From contig OX336342.1 in NCBI GenBank assembly GCA_946902875.1, forward strand, positions 16,981,523 through 17,045,522: a stretch of 64,000 nucleotides of DNA. The letters are read 5' to 3'. Source of the stretch: Nematopogon swammerdamellus (taxonomy: Eukaryota > Arthropoda > Insecta > Lepidoptera > Adelidae). The stretch's first letter is position 1. Every line of letters starts with the position of its first letter. Below are positions 1 through 13,110 of the stretch, piece after piece. The notes beneath the pieces are model-generated. The model did not search any database. It was not told where the DNA came from and saw only the letters and a list, made by a program, of their open reading frames with translations. The position numbers were made by a program, and so were the translations under genes.

Positions 1-1424
1 GGACGCCATAGATCGACAAAATTCGATTGATTCTACTGAAATAGCAAATATTTCACTCAGTCATTCCGAAAGTAACATGTCTCTTCTCCTCGCTCTTCTC
101 TCTATTTGCAGACCATGCGTCGTTTAACATGGGAATTATAAGATGTGGTATCGCAATATTAAATTTATTCGCGCATCTATCGGAGTATGCTTTATTCATA
201 GAAGATAGAAACATTCTTTCATAAATGTCAAGTTATGCGCCGAAATATTTAGACGTAGTTTTCCAGTTGTCTGCAACATTTCACTATACTAATCGACTCT
301 CAGACATTCAAAGGTTGCCTGCGAGCTTTTAAAGTTATATTGTAAAATCAATAAAGTATTTTCTTCATATCTATCGTTATAATCGTATTTGAATAAACGA
401 ACGCTACGTATTCAATTGTGTGGTGTTGGTAGCGAATGAGAGTTCAGGAAATACGGTGTGCTTCAAGGAAGTACACTAGACCAAATAATATGTTTTTGCA
501 TATCTGTTTCGTGAATAAGAAAAGACAAGCTGGAGAAACGTATGATGATGGCAACACATTCAGATTGTACAGCGCTAATATACTGTAGCTATAAGCAATA
601 TAATATGATTTGATAAAACTGATTGGTGTTGCTTAACAACGAAATATTGTAGACATCCGCACCTAGATCGGTCGCGGCCTGTCGCCAGTGTCGCCCCTCC
701 ATGCTGACTTAGTTTAGAACTTCAGACTTCCACTCGAACGGGTCGATTAATTTATTAAAGGCTCCAACTTGTCTTCAACGATGCCGCTTGGAAGCTATTT
801 TATTCTTTGCAGGAAAGTCATCTTCTTCAGTGTTTTATGGTTTCATTCACTTTATCACACCCATTGGGTCCCAGTGGATGAGAAAAAAATTGTCTAATTC
901 AAACAAATAGCTCATTTGTTTTCTGAATCTCAAAGATGTTGTAAAAATATTTTATGTTATAAGGTTTAGTTTCATGAAATGTTAATTCTCAAAACGCTTT
1001 ATTTAAAATAGACTTTGCATTTTAGTCATACTGTGTGCCTATTTATTCAATCTTAGAAGCCATAAATCATATTGTATGCAATCTATCATGCGCCGCATTT
1101 TCGCTGAAATGTCAATTCAATCACATGTGTGGTTGCACAGCCCTTCGCCGCCGAGGGCTGATAAAGCCTGAGTTATACCTTTTTAATACACGCCGTAAAA
1201 ATACTCTTTTGCACGCGTCTAATGCGAGGTTTTCGCAATCGCAACACACAATATAAGGTACGAAATTCGAGAGAAATATGAAGGATGAATCTTTTGAGAA
1301 TTCGATGAAAGGGCAATCGACACGTCTCGGAATAAGAGATCATTAGGTACTTTAAAGGTCACGAAGAAATTATCAAAATGTTGCCGACAACGATGAGTTG
1401 CCGACCGACATGTATATATATACT

Positions 1425-1485
1425 ATTAGCTTTTGCCCGCCGCTTCGCTCGCGTGAAATTTGTATTTAAAAAGAAGACAAGAATA
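1425..1485 (-). mobile_element. Helitron 3' end fragment
   Basis: TTAGCTTTTGCCCGCCGCTT, TCGCTCGCGTGAAATTTG: complement of the Helitron 3' terminus, ending CTAA. Confidence 0.5.
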
Positions 1486-2147
1486 CATAAACGGTTAGTC
1501 TGAAGCCTTATTACTAAGACCATGATTTTCTCTTAAGTCTAGAACTAACACTGTTTCACTGTGCAAACATTTCGTAGTTTCCAAAATATTTAACTAATCT
1601 AATTTTCCCATTTAGGAAAATGTCTCGTTAACTTGGAGCATATATTCAGACCAGACCTTCAGAAGAAATCCAATATCGGTCATGAGAATCCAGCACCTGT
1701 CACGAGTATATTCTGGGGAGTCAAAATATTTTTGTTGTCATCTCGGGGACTCATAAAACAATCTGCTCCGTCGTCGCTCCCTTTGTTTTTCTCGTTCCTA
1801 AACCCTCCTCCTGAATTTCGTGACGTCATTACCACCTACCCCTGTCCTTTCTTTTCCTAGCACCAACGGCTAGTGTCATAGGAAAGATTTATGATCATTT
1901 GAGCGAGCTTCCGTGGATTTTTAAGTCTTGCCAAAGTAGCAAATTGCAAACTTAATCGTCTATTGTATGAAACTTTCTCGTCGCTACATCTTCATTCTCT
2001 TCAACTTTCCTTTTTATGGTTACGTGGGAAAAGTTGCACTGAATAAGTATGAAATAACTCTGTTTATATTTGTCCGTCTGTTTGTTTCAGTCTATTGATC
2101 AAACGCAGATATGATAGTATTATTACATATATCGAACCAAGAAAGAT

Positions 2148-2636
2148 ACTCGTAGTAAAATACTATTGCTTGTAATCATAATGTTTATTGGAGGTCATGA
2201 TATTTGTACAAGGGAGGTTCGAATCCGAATATGGTATAGATAGAAGCTTCATTGAGCTATGAAACTCTGGCGGTTTCTTCCTCCATGAGCAGCATATACT
2301 TATACTTGTATTAAAATACTATTACTTGCAATCATAACGTTTATTGGAGGTCATGATATTTGGACCATTCATACCTACCTTAGATCTGAATGCGAATATG
2401 GTATAGAAGCTCCATTGAGCTATGAGCTTGAGGAAGAAAGCGCCAGAGGGCTTTCTTCCTCCAGGTGCAGGTTTTACCTCGTAGTAAAATACTATTGCTT
2501 GTAATCGTATTGTTTATGTCATATGGTCATGATATTTGGACAATGTAGGTCCGAATCCGAATGTGGTATAGAAGCTCCATTGAGCTATGACGCTCTGGTG
2601 CTTTTTTCCTCCACGAGCAGGTTCTACTTCTAGAAA
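2148..2636 (+). repeat. Three tandem copies of a 156-173-base unit
   Basis: Copies start near 2148, 2304 and 2477, each with AAAATACTATTRCTTG, GGTCATGATATTTG, GGTATAGAAGCTYCATTGAG and TTCCTCCAYGWGCAG. Copies differ by indels and substitutions of roughly 10-15 percent. No ORF and no other copy in the window. Confidence 0.75.
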
Positions 2637-3089
2637 ATTGGTAAATGTTGTATATAAAATAACATTAATATTCCTCGTTCGAGCTTATGTTTCCAGATCA
2701 ACTTTATCAATAACTAGATACATCTATTACATCCACCTATGTATGATGTGTAGGTATACCTACTAATACACATACCGAAATGCGACTAAGCAACAAGGCG
2801 ACGGAATCCTCAAGACGTTAGCACTATCGATTTCCTTTTAGTTTATCCAACTGTTTCAAAGCATTCACGAAACAACTTCAAGAACTACAGAACTGACCCC
2901 TCCAATCGTCTGGTATGGTCTGGTCGTCCGCTGTGCCGGGGGCGGTATGTTTTATGGCACCGAGCGCTGCCTAAATTATGCAACAAGATGCTCCCCAATA
3001 TATCCGATCGCCTACTGAGTGAGACGGTGGTAAAATTTAATCTCGGACTACACCACTAAGTTATAGACGCCTGCCGCAGCTGGCGCTTT

Positions 3090-3175
3090 GGCGAGGGAGG
3101 AAGGGTGGGAGAGAGAGGGAAGGAACGGAGGGGAAGAGGAAAGGGATAGGGAAGGGAGGCAGCAGGGAAGGTAAG
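3090..3175 (+). repeat. Purine-rich (G/A) tract
   Basis: About 85 bases almost wholly G and A (GGGAGAGAGAGGGAAGG and similar). May adopt triplex or G-rich structures; no gene. Confidence 0.6.
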
Positions 3176-3707
3176 TCATTTACTGCATTCGTGGGGTTTG
3201 AGGCATTTGCACTGGGGCAAATACCAGGGCGAGTTACTGCATTGAATGCAGACTGAAGAAAGTTTTAGCACGGCGCAATCGGTGTGCGAGAGGGTGTAAT
3301 CGAACTTGCATAATATAGTAGGTTTATACGTACACAAGTAGAAAAGTTTATACAAGGTGCCTTAATTCAAATGGCGTCCATTAGCGTATATTTATAAAGA
3401 TGTATGGTAACTTCTTACAACTTAAACAAAGCTCGTATTCCACGATCAATATATCTATTTATTTTATCGTTAAACATCTGTTCAGTTAGGATTTTTCGAA
3501 GAACATTTCCTCCAATGCTCATAATAGGTATTTATTCCGTTCGAATAGTCTATTGGTTAATTAACACACACAATTCGTGTAACAAAACGAAGATTCGTGC
3601 AAGCCGAAAGGAACAATGTCGCGTTCCGTCGTTACTACGAACAATTGACTAGATTGCGTTCATTTAGTTCGCTTTCTAGTACTCACCGAATTTATATTTG
3701 ATTACAT

Positions 3708-3825
3708 ACATAGCCGACCGAAGGGAAGTACTGACGTGGCACCAAGTTCACCCGGTGGTATGGGCTGACACCACGGATGTTGTAGGTGATGTAGTCAACC
3801 GTGTCAGTTTCCATAAAAAAATAGC
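3708..3825 (+). mobile_element. SINE type B 3' fragment
   Basis: AGCCGACCGAAGGGAAGTAC to GTGTCAGTTTCCATAAAAAA. Only the last third of the body. Confidence 0.65.
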
Positions 3826-5134
3826 TATGTATCAGTCGGTCTCCATTTCCAGTATCGTGTTTATGCCCTCAGTTCACACGGGCTATCGTTAAGGTCAAAC
3901 GATAACTTGGTGTTCAATATTCCTTCCCAATCCACTACATCACATTCCGACTCATTTACTAGGTATACATACGCCTCTGTAAACAGCTCACTGTCAATAT
4001 CCGTCTCTCTTCTTCCATTCACATTTTCAAAATTCTACAAAGAAGCACTTTTCACGTCCTCTAAATTTTTAAATTCGCGATTCATGTTCGCTTATAAGTC
4101 GAGAACTGCTCACTCAATTCACGTTGGGTTTCCACTGACGTAAGTATTTAGGCACATCTAAAGTGGGAATTCCTTTAATCATAAAGGAATTTCCGCGAAG
4201 AGAAGCTGCTGGAATATCTAATTGAACAAATAATTGATTGAAATGTTCTAGGGTGATCCACAGTTCGGATTCCTTAGAAAACTTAGGTCAACCCATTGAC
4301 TGGAATAAATCATCTAAAAAAATAAGGAATCAATATAATAATATTATTGCTACAATCATCTCTTAATTCAATAATTTTGTTATATAAAATGGAAAATTTT
4401 ACCAATTTTCAGCAATTTATAATACAATTAAAACAGATAAATGTTCCGAATATTTAAAACTCTAAATACACTTCTTAATTTGCAAGGAGCACCCGTATTA
4501 GTGTTAATTACAGAATAATTACAGCGAAATGTTCAACTTGTATTTGTATTTTTTTCTCAGAAGATGTTAATTTGTAAAACGGAAAGATGTCATAAGAGAA
4601 TCCGTTAATTAAGATGTCCTTAATTTCCTCGAGTTCCCAATAGAATAAGAGCTTTGCTCTGGTCATTTTGCATAAGAGTAAGCCTGAATTTCACGACACA
4701 AGTCTGGGTCAAAATGTATCTCATGGTTAAATTGGCATTATGACATTACGCATACAGTTGACAGGAGTTAACCGGCAGATACGTCTTAGCCAAAGGTGGT
4801 GAAATCGGCCGTAAGTGTAAGAAACATTTAGAACTAAACAAACAATAACATTAAGGTTTCTGATAAAAAAAAATTATATTAAAACTTAACAACAGCTGTA
4901 AAATAAACATAACAAAATATCAATAAACTCCTATGAACATTCCACCGTCTGTAACGGATAATCTCCAAAAACTGCTGTAGCGATTAGCGAGTAGTTTTTA
5001 CTAAATGTAATCTGACTAATCTCAGGATTGGTGCTCAGGATTATAAAATTTCTCCAAGTCAAATGAACATATCTTAAATTAAAAGATGTATGAAAATTAC
5101 GTATCAAGGAAATTCCCTGGCTAGGCGGACAGGT

Positions 5135-5262
5135 GGACAGATGACCCAAAAAAAGTAGCCAGGATTGGATGGAGAAGAGCGGTGTGTGGTGGGGTGGCGT
5201 GCATTGGAAGAGGCCTATATCCAGCAGAGGACCGATACCGTTCGATTATGATGATACTGGAC
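5135..5262 (+). mobile_element. RTE-like LINE 3' end remnant
   Basis: GGTGGGGTGGCGTGCATTGG, AAGAGGCCTATATCCAGCAG and a GATTATGATGAT tail resemble the 3' end of RTE LINEs common in Lepidoptera, where a (GAT)n tail follows. Family from memory; no ORF. Confidence 0.45.
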
Positions 5263-5334
5263 GTACATACACGGCGGACGGGACGGACATACGGTACGGG
5301 TAATAGGTACATCTCATAATAATACTATTCACGT

Positions 5335-5535
5335 ACAACTGTAGGTCCCTTCCCTTACCTAAGTAGGTGGTAGGGTTTAACCAGATTGGTACCGTCACAC
5401 TGAATGAAAGGTCTGTCTAAACTTAATAGTTGGCGTTTTATATCCAATTCAGTGTAGCCGGCTCTACCAAAGGAAAGCACTCACATGACACCTAGTTCAC
5501 CAAGGTGTTATGAGCTGACATAACGGATGTCAGGA
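5335..5535 (+). mobile_element. SINE type B fragment, diverged
   Basis: CTGTAGGTCCCTTCCCTTAC, GGTAGGGTTTAACC, CAATTCAGTGTAGCCGG and GAGCTGACATAACGGATGT. No A-tail. Confidence 0.6.
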
Positions 5536-5846
5536 TGCATTAAACAAAATTCAGAAAAATTTCTAAGAAATCTTCACTCAATCCCAACAATATCGCGAGC
5601 GGAGCTGTGTGTCTAGTTATTCAGTCATTTTTCCGTCTCAGTTGAAAGCTCCTAGAGTATCCGAGGCGCCTTGTATAGAGGCGTATTTGTATACAGAATT
5701 TGGCTTCTCATAATATTTGCCATCCTACCGACCTACCGGCTTCAAGACTTCACTTCGGCGAAATATTAATTAAGATTTTATAAATTTAAAGGTCAACTTG
5801 TATTCCCCTTGAGTTTAGTGATGTTAATTTGATGTTAGTTATTTTT

Positions 5847-6523
5847 AGGGTTCCGTAGTCAACAAGGAACCCTTATAGTTTCGCCATGTCCGTCCGTCTG
5901 TCCGTCTGTCCGTCCGTCTGTCTGTCCGCGGCTTAGCTCAGAGACCCTTAGTACTAGAAAGTTGTAAGTTGGTATGGTATATTAATATTAATAACGCCGA
6001 CAAAATGGTAAAATAAAAAAATTTAAATAATTTTTTTTAGGGTACCTCCCCTACACGAAAAGTGGGGATTTCACGTCTACCCCATCGTGTGGGGTATCGT
6101 TGGATAGGTCTTTAGAAAATATTGGGAGTTCGTGAAAATCATTTTTCGATTTAGGGATCCGTTTGCGAATTATTAAGCTTTTAAGTGCAAATCTTTGTTA
6201 GAGTCAAGTGTCCCCCCCTCCTGCCAGCTAAACGGTTGTTATTAGATATGTGAAAAAATTCACAGCAGTAGTATATATATCGAAATTAAAAGGAAAACTA
6301 TCACAGCTAAGTTGGCTGTACAGGTTGACGAGTAATAGTCGACCAACTTAAAAAATGTACTGACGACAGCCATAATTTCACTGTTGTAGAACTTTTTCAA
6401 ATTAACATTCATTTATTTCCCCTACAAAATTATACAAATAATCAAATAATGTATTTTGATCGGGTTCCGCAACTACGGAACCCTACACTGCGCGTGGCCC
6501 GACACGCACTTGGCCGCTTTTTT
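5847..6523 (-). mobile_element. Microsatellite-bearing dispersed element, full length
   Basis: Left end TTAGGGTTCCGTAGTC with nearby GGAACCCTTATAG, then CCGT/CTGT microsatellite. Right end GGGTTCCGCAACTACGGAAC, CGACACGCACTTGGCCGC, T-run. Both ends carry GGGTTCCG/CGGAACCC inverted motifs. No ORF. Copies at 8838, 9684, 25975/29870, 40855, 46728 and 61990. Class unknown to me. Confidence 0.6.
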
Positions 6524-7639
6524 TTACTTTCTTAGTTTGAGGAAACTTTATACTTGGTAAGTAATTAATTATGTAATTATTTTTTTTTATGTTAGAACTA
6601 TTTATTTCATCACTGTATTCGGGTGTAATGAAATAACTCGAAAAAGAAAAGGATATTGGTCTCTGCATTTCGGTTAGCTCTGTGATATGATAATACTTAA
6701 TGCTCTATTAGGATATTAAAATATAAAAAGAGTATTATTGAGTTATCTTAATATATTTCTTGTATATTTTTGGTGATGGGTTTAAAACATGAAGACATTT
6801 CACTGCAACAATTTTTTATTAATTTCTGAGAATTTTGTCAATTCACATCTCTAGAAAAAAGTAAATGAACCATAATGGCCACAGCAAACCCGTATGTTGG
6901 TTACTTAATTAAATGCCATTCGCCGCTTCTTTTTTCCTATAGGCTATGTAAAAAGGGCGAAACTAGAACAATATCCAGTAATTTATATTCTTCTCCGAGC
7001 CCGTATTTTTTAGAGCTCTAGGTAAATAATTAAACGTGTCGGCTGACCGGATGTCCGCACCGAACATAGAATCAATGAAACAGTAGAAGTGCTGTCAAGG
7101 TACTGTGAAATGTGTGTCCTGGCAAATGGGAGAGGAATTCATATTTCTTCACTAATAATATATGCAAAGCCGAAAATTAAAAATACGCCCCGACCATTAT
7201 TCGAACCTAGAACTCCGGCTTGAACCGCCAGCGCGTTACCAATTCCATCTTAGGGTCCATGACGTATTCTCTCAAAATTTTTGAACAGTTTCGTCTTCTA
7301 TAAGTAGGTATGGCGCGATCTACTGCGTTCAGGCAACTTGCACGATTCCATATTGTATCTTATGCTGTCGTCACCATAGTCGTATTTGGCATCGGACACT
7401 AGAAGTTGACTTGAGATTTTTAATATTTTATTATGCTTTACATCTATCCAGTGAAGAAATATAAAGCGAGTACATGCTTAGTACTAACATATATTTATTT
7501 TTATATTTATATAAATATTTATTTATTTCACTGTTTCATGTACATACTTATTATTACTATTTATTTAAACCACTTAAACAAATCTAAACTTGTCACAATT
7601 TACGACAAACTTTGTTTACACCATGTAAAAATGTGACAA

Positions 7640-7765
7640 CAGGGGTCTATGCCTAGAACTTCAACGGAACATCAGACACAGCCAATAACACCACTCCACG
7701 CGAAACCACGCTCAGAGAGGCGCATGCCAGCTACATGGCAGAACACTTCTCAGCAGTTCTCGCTC
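7640..7765 (-). mobile_element. LINE tail fragment, related family
   Basis: CCAATAACACCACTCC, GCGAAACCACGCTCAGAGAG and ATGCCAGCTACATGGC are shared with 40600-40660 and with the complement of 56740-56800. No ORF. Confidence 0.5.
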
Positions 7766-8044
7766 TGTGGCATTAACGGAAGGTAGAAGAGGGAGGGCTT
7801 TCCCCATAGATTACTTCATCTTTATTAATTGCAAGAAGCCTTTTTGTTCCCTTTTTGTTGGAATAATTTGGCTGTAAAGTTTATTATTGTGCCAGACATA
7901 AAAAGGAATATTAATTTCAGATTTAAATTATTCGAAGTGCTATTAATCTAGGTGGGAAAATGGTTTGCTAATAAATAAATACATACAGAAATTGAATTTT
8001 TAACGATCTCAAGTTTTAAATCAAGTGAAATTAATATTTTTGTT

Positions 8045-8470
8045 CCGTGTCATCATTAGAGGCGGCAGAGGTGTGTCAGGATCGTGACACGTGGAGATCC
8101 GTTGTCTCTGCCTACCCCACCGGGAAACAGGCGTGACGCTATGTATGTACAAGTGTGGGGCCGGTACTTTAAAAGAATAGCCCCACTGCATCTCTCCCCG
8201 TGCATGTCGTAAAAGGCGACTAAGGGATATGACTCCCTTCTTATATTACTAGGTGGTAGGGTTTGACCCGCCCGGATTGGTACCACCGCACTGAATGAAA
8301 GGTCGGTCGAAACGGCTATGTAAATAGTTTGTGTTTTCCGTCCAGTTCAGTGTAGCCGGCACGACCGAAGGGAAGCACTGACGTGGCACCAAGTTCACCC
8401 GGTGTTATGGGCTGACATCACGGATGTTGTAGGTGATGTAGCCAACCGTTTCAGTTTCAAAAAAAAAAAT
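8045..8470 (+). mobile_element. SINE type B body with a third, unrelated head
   Basis: Ordinary type B body (TTACTAGGTGGTAGGGTTTG to CAACCGTTTCAGTTTC, A-tail at 8459). The head is GGCGGCAGAGGTGTGTCAGG, GTGGAGATCCGTTGTCTCTG, then CCCCACTGCATCTCTCCCCG and CGTAAAAGGCGACTAAGGG. The same head block occurs at 11040, 18030, 32750, 54050, 55790(-) and 56510(-), in part on other bodies. Confidence 0.75.
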
Positions 8471-8837
8471 AAAAAAATATGTAATCATTAGTAAGTAAGA
8501 ACAAGAAGAAACTATGTAAAATATTCGTCCTACACAATGAATGTTCGTCCTAGCAGTTATCATACCCCAAAGGTATTCTGTTAGAAAATGCGTAGAGGCA
8601 TTAAGTGTTACCTTTTGCCCATATTCTATTTGAGTGCAATAAATATATACAATACAATACAATAAATCAATGATGCTGGCTTTTATTTATTTAATTAATA
8701 TTATAATTACTATGACACAACTCAGTTTTGCTCATTAATAGTAAGTAAATAATACATCTAAATTCAAAGTTATTATCGCTAATAATTATTGCGTTAGGTA
8801 ATTTGTTTTCTAAAATTAAAAAACTACCTGTAAACGG

Positions 8838-9696
8838 GACAAAACCCGGTCAAGTGCGAGGCGGACTCGCGCACGGAGGTCCGTAGATCCACTACACCAT
8901 ACCTGCCAAAAAACCATATCCGTCTATCTTTCCGTCTACTGTGCAAAATATAAAAGTGTTTTTATTCATTTTATATTTCCGCAATGAATTAATTTAAAAT
9001 CAAATTACAAATTGTTCGTGACATTTTTTATTTATTTATTATCAAATTTTAAATTTATTGTTTTATTATTATATTTTATTTTTATTAATTCTACACAACT
9101 GTATATTTGAAATGATTACACAATGTTTAGATTTTAAATTTAGAAATACGTACGTTACGTACGTACGTACGTTAGAATTACGTAGTTATATAAATTTTTT
9201 TAAATGTATTTTTTTTATATCAGATGGGAATAATCATTACCTTTTCATTTTATAAATTGTTTGTGTTCCATTATTTTTTTAAATATAATAACTAATTGCA
9301 TGATAATTTTAATGAGCGCATGTTTATGATTTTTGGATCTAATGTATATTATTATAATTTGTTAAAGAATGCACTCCTGCAAGACAGATTTATCTAGTGG
9401 AGGATGCCAATGCTATGTACTCTGTGTTTTTTTAAATTAATAAATAAATAAAATTCTTCTTCTTCTTCATCTTAATTATTTACTTTTAGTTTTTTTTTTT
9501 TATTATTTGTTGGCACATCCGCCATAATAATACCCTTCCGCCCGCGTACGTAACTGAGTTTCGTAACTACATATTCTGTGTAAATTTCAACCGGCTACCT
9601 ACTATGGTTTAAAAGATACAGCACTCGGACGGACGTACGGACAGACAGACACGAGTATTGGTCCTATAAAGTTCCGCTTTTTTAGGTTTCCTTATC
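8838..9696 (+). mobile_element. Microsatellite-bearing element, plus copy
   Basis: Head CCCGGTCAAGTGCGAGGCGG and CTCGCGCACGGAGGTCCGTA; end near ACGGACAGACAGACACGAG and TTCCGCTTTTTTAGG. Joined tail to tail to the next copy. Confidence 0.55.
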
Positions 9697-9727
9697 CCGT
9701 ACGGAAGCCTATTACTAAGCCTACGCC

Positions 9728-9798
<71 letters not shown>

Positions 9799-10110
9799 CG
9801 TCCGTCCGTCCGTCCGTCCGTCCGTCCGTCCGTCCGTCCGTCCGTCCGTCCGTCCGTCCGTCCGTCCGTCCGTCCGTCCGTCCGTCCGTCCGTCCGTCCG
9901 TCCGTCCGTCCGTCCGTCCGTCCGTCCGTCTGTCCGAGGGAACTCTAGAACCGTAATAGGCAGACCGTTGAAATTATCACATAATATGTGAAATTATGGC
10001 AGATATAACAACAAATAATAAAAAATAGAAAAAGTAAAAAATTAAGGGGGTTGCCATACAAGAAACGTGGTTTTTAAAATGTTTTTGAGGTACGTACCCC
10101 TATAAATACT
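9684..10110 (-). mobile_element. Microsatellite-bearing element with expanded TCTG/TCCG tract
   Basis: TTAGGTTTCCTTATCCCGTA, AAGCCTATTACTAAGCCTAC, then the tetranucleotide tract, GAACCGTAATAGGCAGACCG and GGCAGATATAACAACAAATA. The far end is lost. Confidence 0.55.
9729..9930 (+). repeat. Compound (TCTG)n(TCCG)n microsatellite, about 200 bases
   Basis: About 16 TCTG units followed without a break by about 34 TCCG units, ending in one TCTG. The sharp boundary suggests one C/T change that then spread. It is CpG-rich (one CpG per unit). Confidence 0.95.
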
Positions 10111-11034
10111 GACAATGGCACACACGGGGTAAATATGTTTTTGCTACACCCCTACTTTTCATGTACTTAATATGCTATTTATCTAAGTCTTTCTCTCCCG
10201 ACTACCCTTTGTATGTTCTGCGAGGGCAACGCTACCGTTAAACAATCACACAAAGCTAAATTTACTCAACATATAACAAACACATCAACGCTAATAACAT
10301 TTCACTAAAGTCTTTCACAACTCAGCAATGGCGACCCTTTGATGTCCCAAACAAGCCATCCCATTACTTAATTAGTTAATTGCGTTATATCTGATGAAAG
10401 TAGTTCCAAATTTCTTCCGAGGAAACATATTCTAAGACTCCTGCAGGGACAAAGTTAATTAAGCAAATTAAATTGTCCCATTTCCTCCCGTCAGTAAAGA
10501 ATTTTTAGATTAATGAAATTGAGGTGATATTTATAAAAGTTTGATAAACGAAATTTTATAAAGTGGCCTGCGGCTGAAACTTTGGGGCCGGGGGTCGGCA
10601 GGTTCCATTTACTGAGGTTGCGATTATTCTGGTAATTTGTCTCGTACAGTATTCTCGTACTCTATTTACTCGTAAATGTCGGTTGAATAGAATCGAATAG
10701 AAATGCTTTATTGCTCCAAGAAACACTCAACAGTAACAAGCACATTTATATAGTTAAGGTGAAAAGGTGAACTTATCCCTTACAGAGATTTCTTATAGTC
10801 AACCTTTGGATTTTTGGGATTCGATTAATATAGTGGAATGTAAATAAGTAAAAGGGTTGAGCGTGAGAATTGAAGATACAAAAATAATAACAATACCTAC
10901 TTATTAATAATATACGTAGGTAATTGGGTTAAAACATTATAAATTACAAAATAAATATAATATACAAATAAATATACATACATACCTACTTGGCCATACA
11001 GGTATGAAACAAAAGGCTTTTTTAGATTTTTACT

Positions 11035-11365
11035 TCACACTGTCACCGTGTGGGGCCGGTACTTAAAAAGAATAGCCTCACTGCATCTCTCCCCGTGCAT
11101 GTCGTAAAAGGCGACTAAGGAATAAGGACAAGATGCCGTGCTAAAGGGCGACAGGCTCGCCACCTCTCACCTTGGCATGGTACTTCCACCGAGTCGTGCA
11201 GCAGGTGGGTCTTCGTGCCTTGCTTGCTGCTTGATCGATTGAATCTTGTTCGAATAATTTGCGAAACGTGGTGGTCGGTGTTGTGTTGTAATTTACCAGA
11301 GTTCTTGCAGCACAACACCGATTATTCTGCTTACCCCGATTGTCGGGATTCAGCGTGTGTGATAT
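11035..11365 (+). mobile_element. Non-autonomous element 'family E' (shared head block plus own body)
   Basis: Starts with the same CCCACTGCATCTCTCCCCG/GTCGTAAAAGGCGACTAAGG block as the third SINE head, but continues with CTAAAGGGCGACAGGCTCG, CTTCCACCGAGTCGTGCAGC and a stem GGTGTTGTG/CACAACACC, ending near ATTGTCGGGATTCAGCG. Copies: 54035-54355(+), 55575-55872(-), 56400-56570(-). No ORF; class unknown. Confidence 0.6.
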
Positions 11366-12236
11366 GTACTGTCACAGTTTAAGGTGTTTGATTACTTGAC
11401 TGATTGCTGCGTGTAAGCTTCCACTGCGAGACATGCGCCTCTTCAATTTTCCTTCAATCTTACCGTCCTTCAGCGGAATGGAACCACTACTTTTCGTTGT
11501 CTTCCCACGCTCCGTTTTCCGGTCCACGGCCGCCAGTGTAGTTGGTAACAAATATGTTTTGAATTAACCTAGCATGGAATATAATCTACTGATATGATAT
11601 AACAAGTTCTTTGTCTAGATTTTACAATAACCTTTTTCACATTTTGTACTGCAGTATCCTTTAAACCACCATTTTGCAGTGCAGCGTATATTTTTGCATA
11701 TTTCAAGGTAATTCTTTGAGCGATAAAATCTCAAAATTTATACGTAGTTTAACGTTTACCTAGGTGAGTTAAGTATACTCCGGAGATGGCGGGACGGGCG
11801 CGGCGGTAGCGTCTTGGTGCATTAGCATTTTTCTCCGTTGTGGCATCGAGAGTGAAAAATGTCTGCTATTTGTGTCTAGTCCATGGAGGAGAAATGTTCT
11901 AAGCAACACCTGCATCGGATGGCCTCACATAAATCAGGCTGCCGCTCGCTCTATCTCGGTTACTTCTGACTGGAGTTCAGTGCCCACTGCACTGATGCCT
12001 TTTTATGCTGATTCACCGATGTTAGGGGTTCTGATTTATATTATGTACCTAGTTTGCCAACTTCTTCACTCGGGTGCAGTGGCTCTAGTGTATTATGAGA
12101 ACATTTTCATAGCAACCAACAATTTCTGGTTTGAAATTCATATTCAGTACAAAAAATTAAATATGTAATTTAAAAAATAAATAATTTTGTGAAGTTATAC
12201 TTATTTAGACGCGTTATGAAAATATGTTTTGAAAAT

Positions 12237-12362
12237 GGGGAGTAAACTCAGAAAAAGTAGGAGAAAGAGTAGGGGGAGTGGGAGAATCACAGGGGGAGGA
12301 ACAGAGGGTGAGGAGCAAAGGGGTAGAGGGAAGTAGGGAGAGGGGGTGAGAGGGGAGAAGGT
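12237..12362 (+). repeat. Purine-rich (G/A) tract next to a SINE
   Basis: About 125 bases dominated by G and A with several GGGGGAG runs. It takes the place where a SINE head would be expected for the copy at 12375. Confidence 0.6.
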
Positions 12363-12374
12363 CACGCCAAAGAA

Positions 12375-12636
12375 GATAACTCTAACCTTCCCTTGCCCCT
12401 TACTAGGTGGTAGGCTCAAATTGTAGCCGACTGGGTTGGTACCACCGTAGTGGATGTAAGATGGCCGCAAGCAACCTCGGTTGTGTTCTCCTCTAGTTCA
12501 GTATAGCCAGCAATCCAGGGAAGTCTCCGGTATGGCACCTACCTTCTCGGAGGTGATATTGGCTGGTTAGAGCATGTGCTTTGGCCCCTCCGACACAGCC
12601 ACCCAAACCGGATTACATAAAAAAAAAAAAAAAAAA
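12375..12636 (+). mobile_element. SINE type A, headless copy with poly(A)
   Basis: Same body as 37200-37447 (AGCCGACTGGGTTGGTACCA, GGAAGTCTCCGGTATGGCAC) and an 18-base A tail at 12619-12636. The head is replaced by a purine-rich stretch (12237-12360). Confidence 0.75.
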
Positions 12637-12659
12637 CATGCGTACACAGTACACGCACC

Positions 12660-13110
12660 CGTTTTTAAACTGACATTATTGGCTACACGAACCAGAACGC
12701 CTTGATGAACTAGGTGTCATGTCAATACTTCCCTTTAGTTGTGCCGGCTACACGAAAATGGAAAATGCGAACAATTTTTTTTTATGAAAACCGACTATGC
12801 TGAGCGACCCGAGATACTCGAGCCGTACAGCCAAATTTACCTGACGTTACTAAAATTACGCTCAGCGAGACACCACACCAGCGGATTAACGGACTGTTGA
12901 AGCATCCATCCAGCTCGCTTTACGACGCTTGAAGACTTCCCGGCTGAAAGTATCGGGAAACACATTCGCCGCTAGACGATTACACAGTCACACACATTTA
13001 CATAGTCACTTCGACCGACCTTTCATTCATTGAGGTGGTGCTAACCCGAGCGGTTTAAACTCTAAGAAGCAAGCTAAAAAGGGAAGGGACCTACAGCTTT
13101 ACGTGAAAGC
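12660..13110 (-). mobile_element. SINE type B split by a LINE tail
   Basis: Left part 12665-12770 (GAACTAGGTGTCATGTCAAT, GTGCCGGCTACACGAA) and right part 13000-13110 (CGACCGACCTTTCATTCATT, GAAGGGACCTACAGC) are consecutive body segments. The LINE tail at 12775-12990 lies between. Confidence 0.55.
12775..12990 (-). mobile_element. LINE tail fragment nested in a SINE
   Basis: T-rich start, then CGCTCAGCGAGACACC, GCGGATTAACGGACTGTTGA and GAAACACATTCGCCGCTAGA, diverged from the second tail family. SINE body sequence lies on both sides (12665-12770 and 13005-13110), so this copy landed in an existing SINE. Confidence 0.55.
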
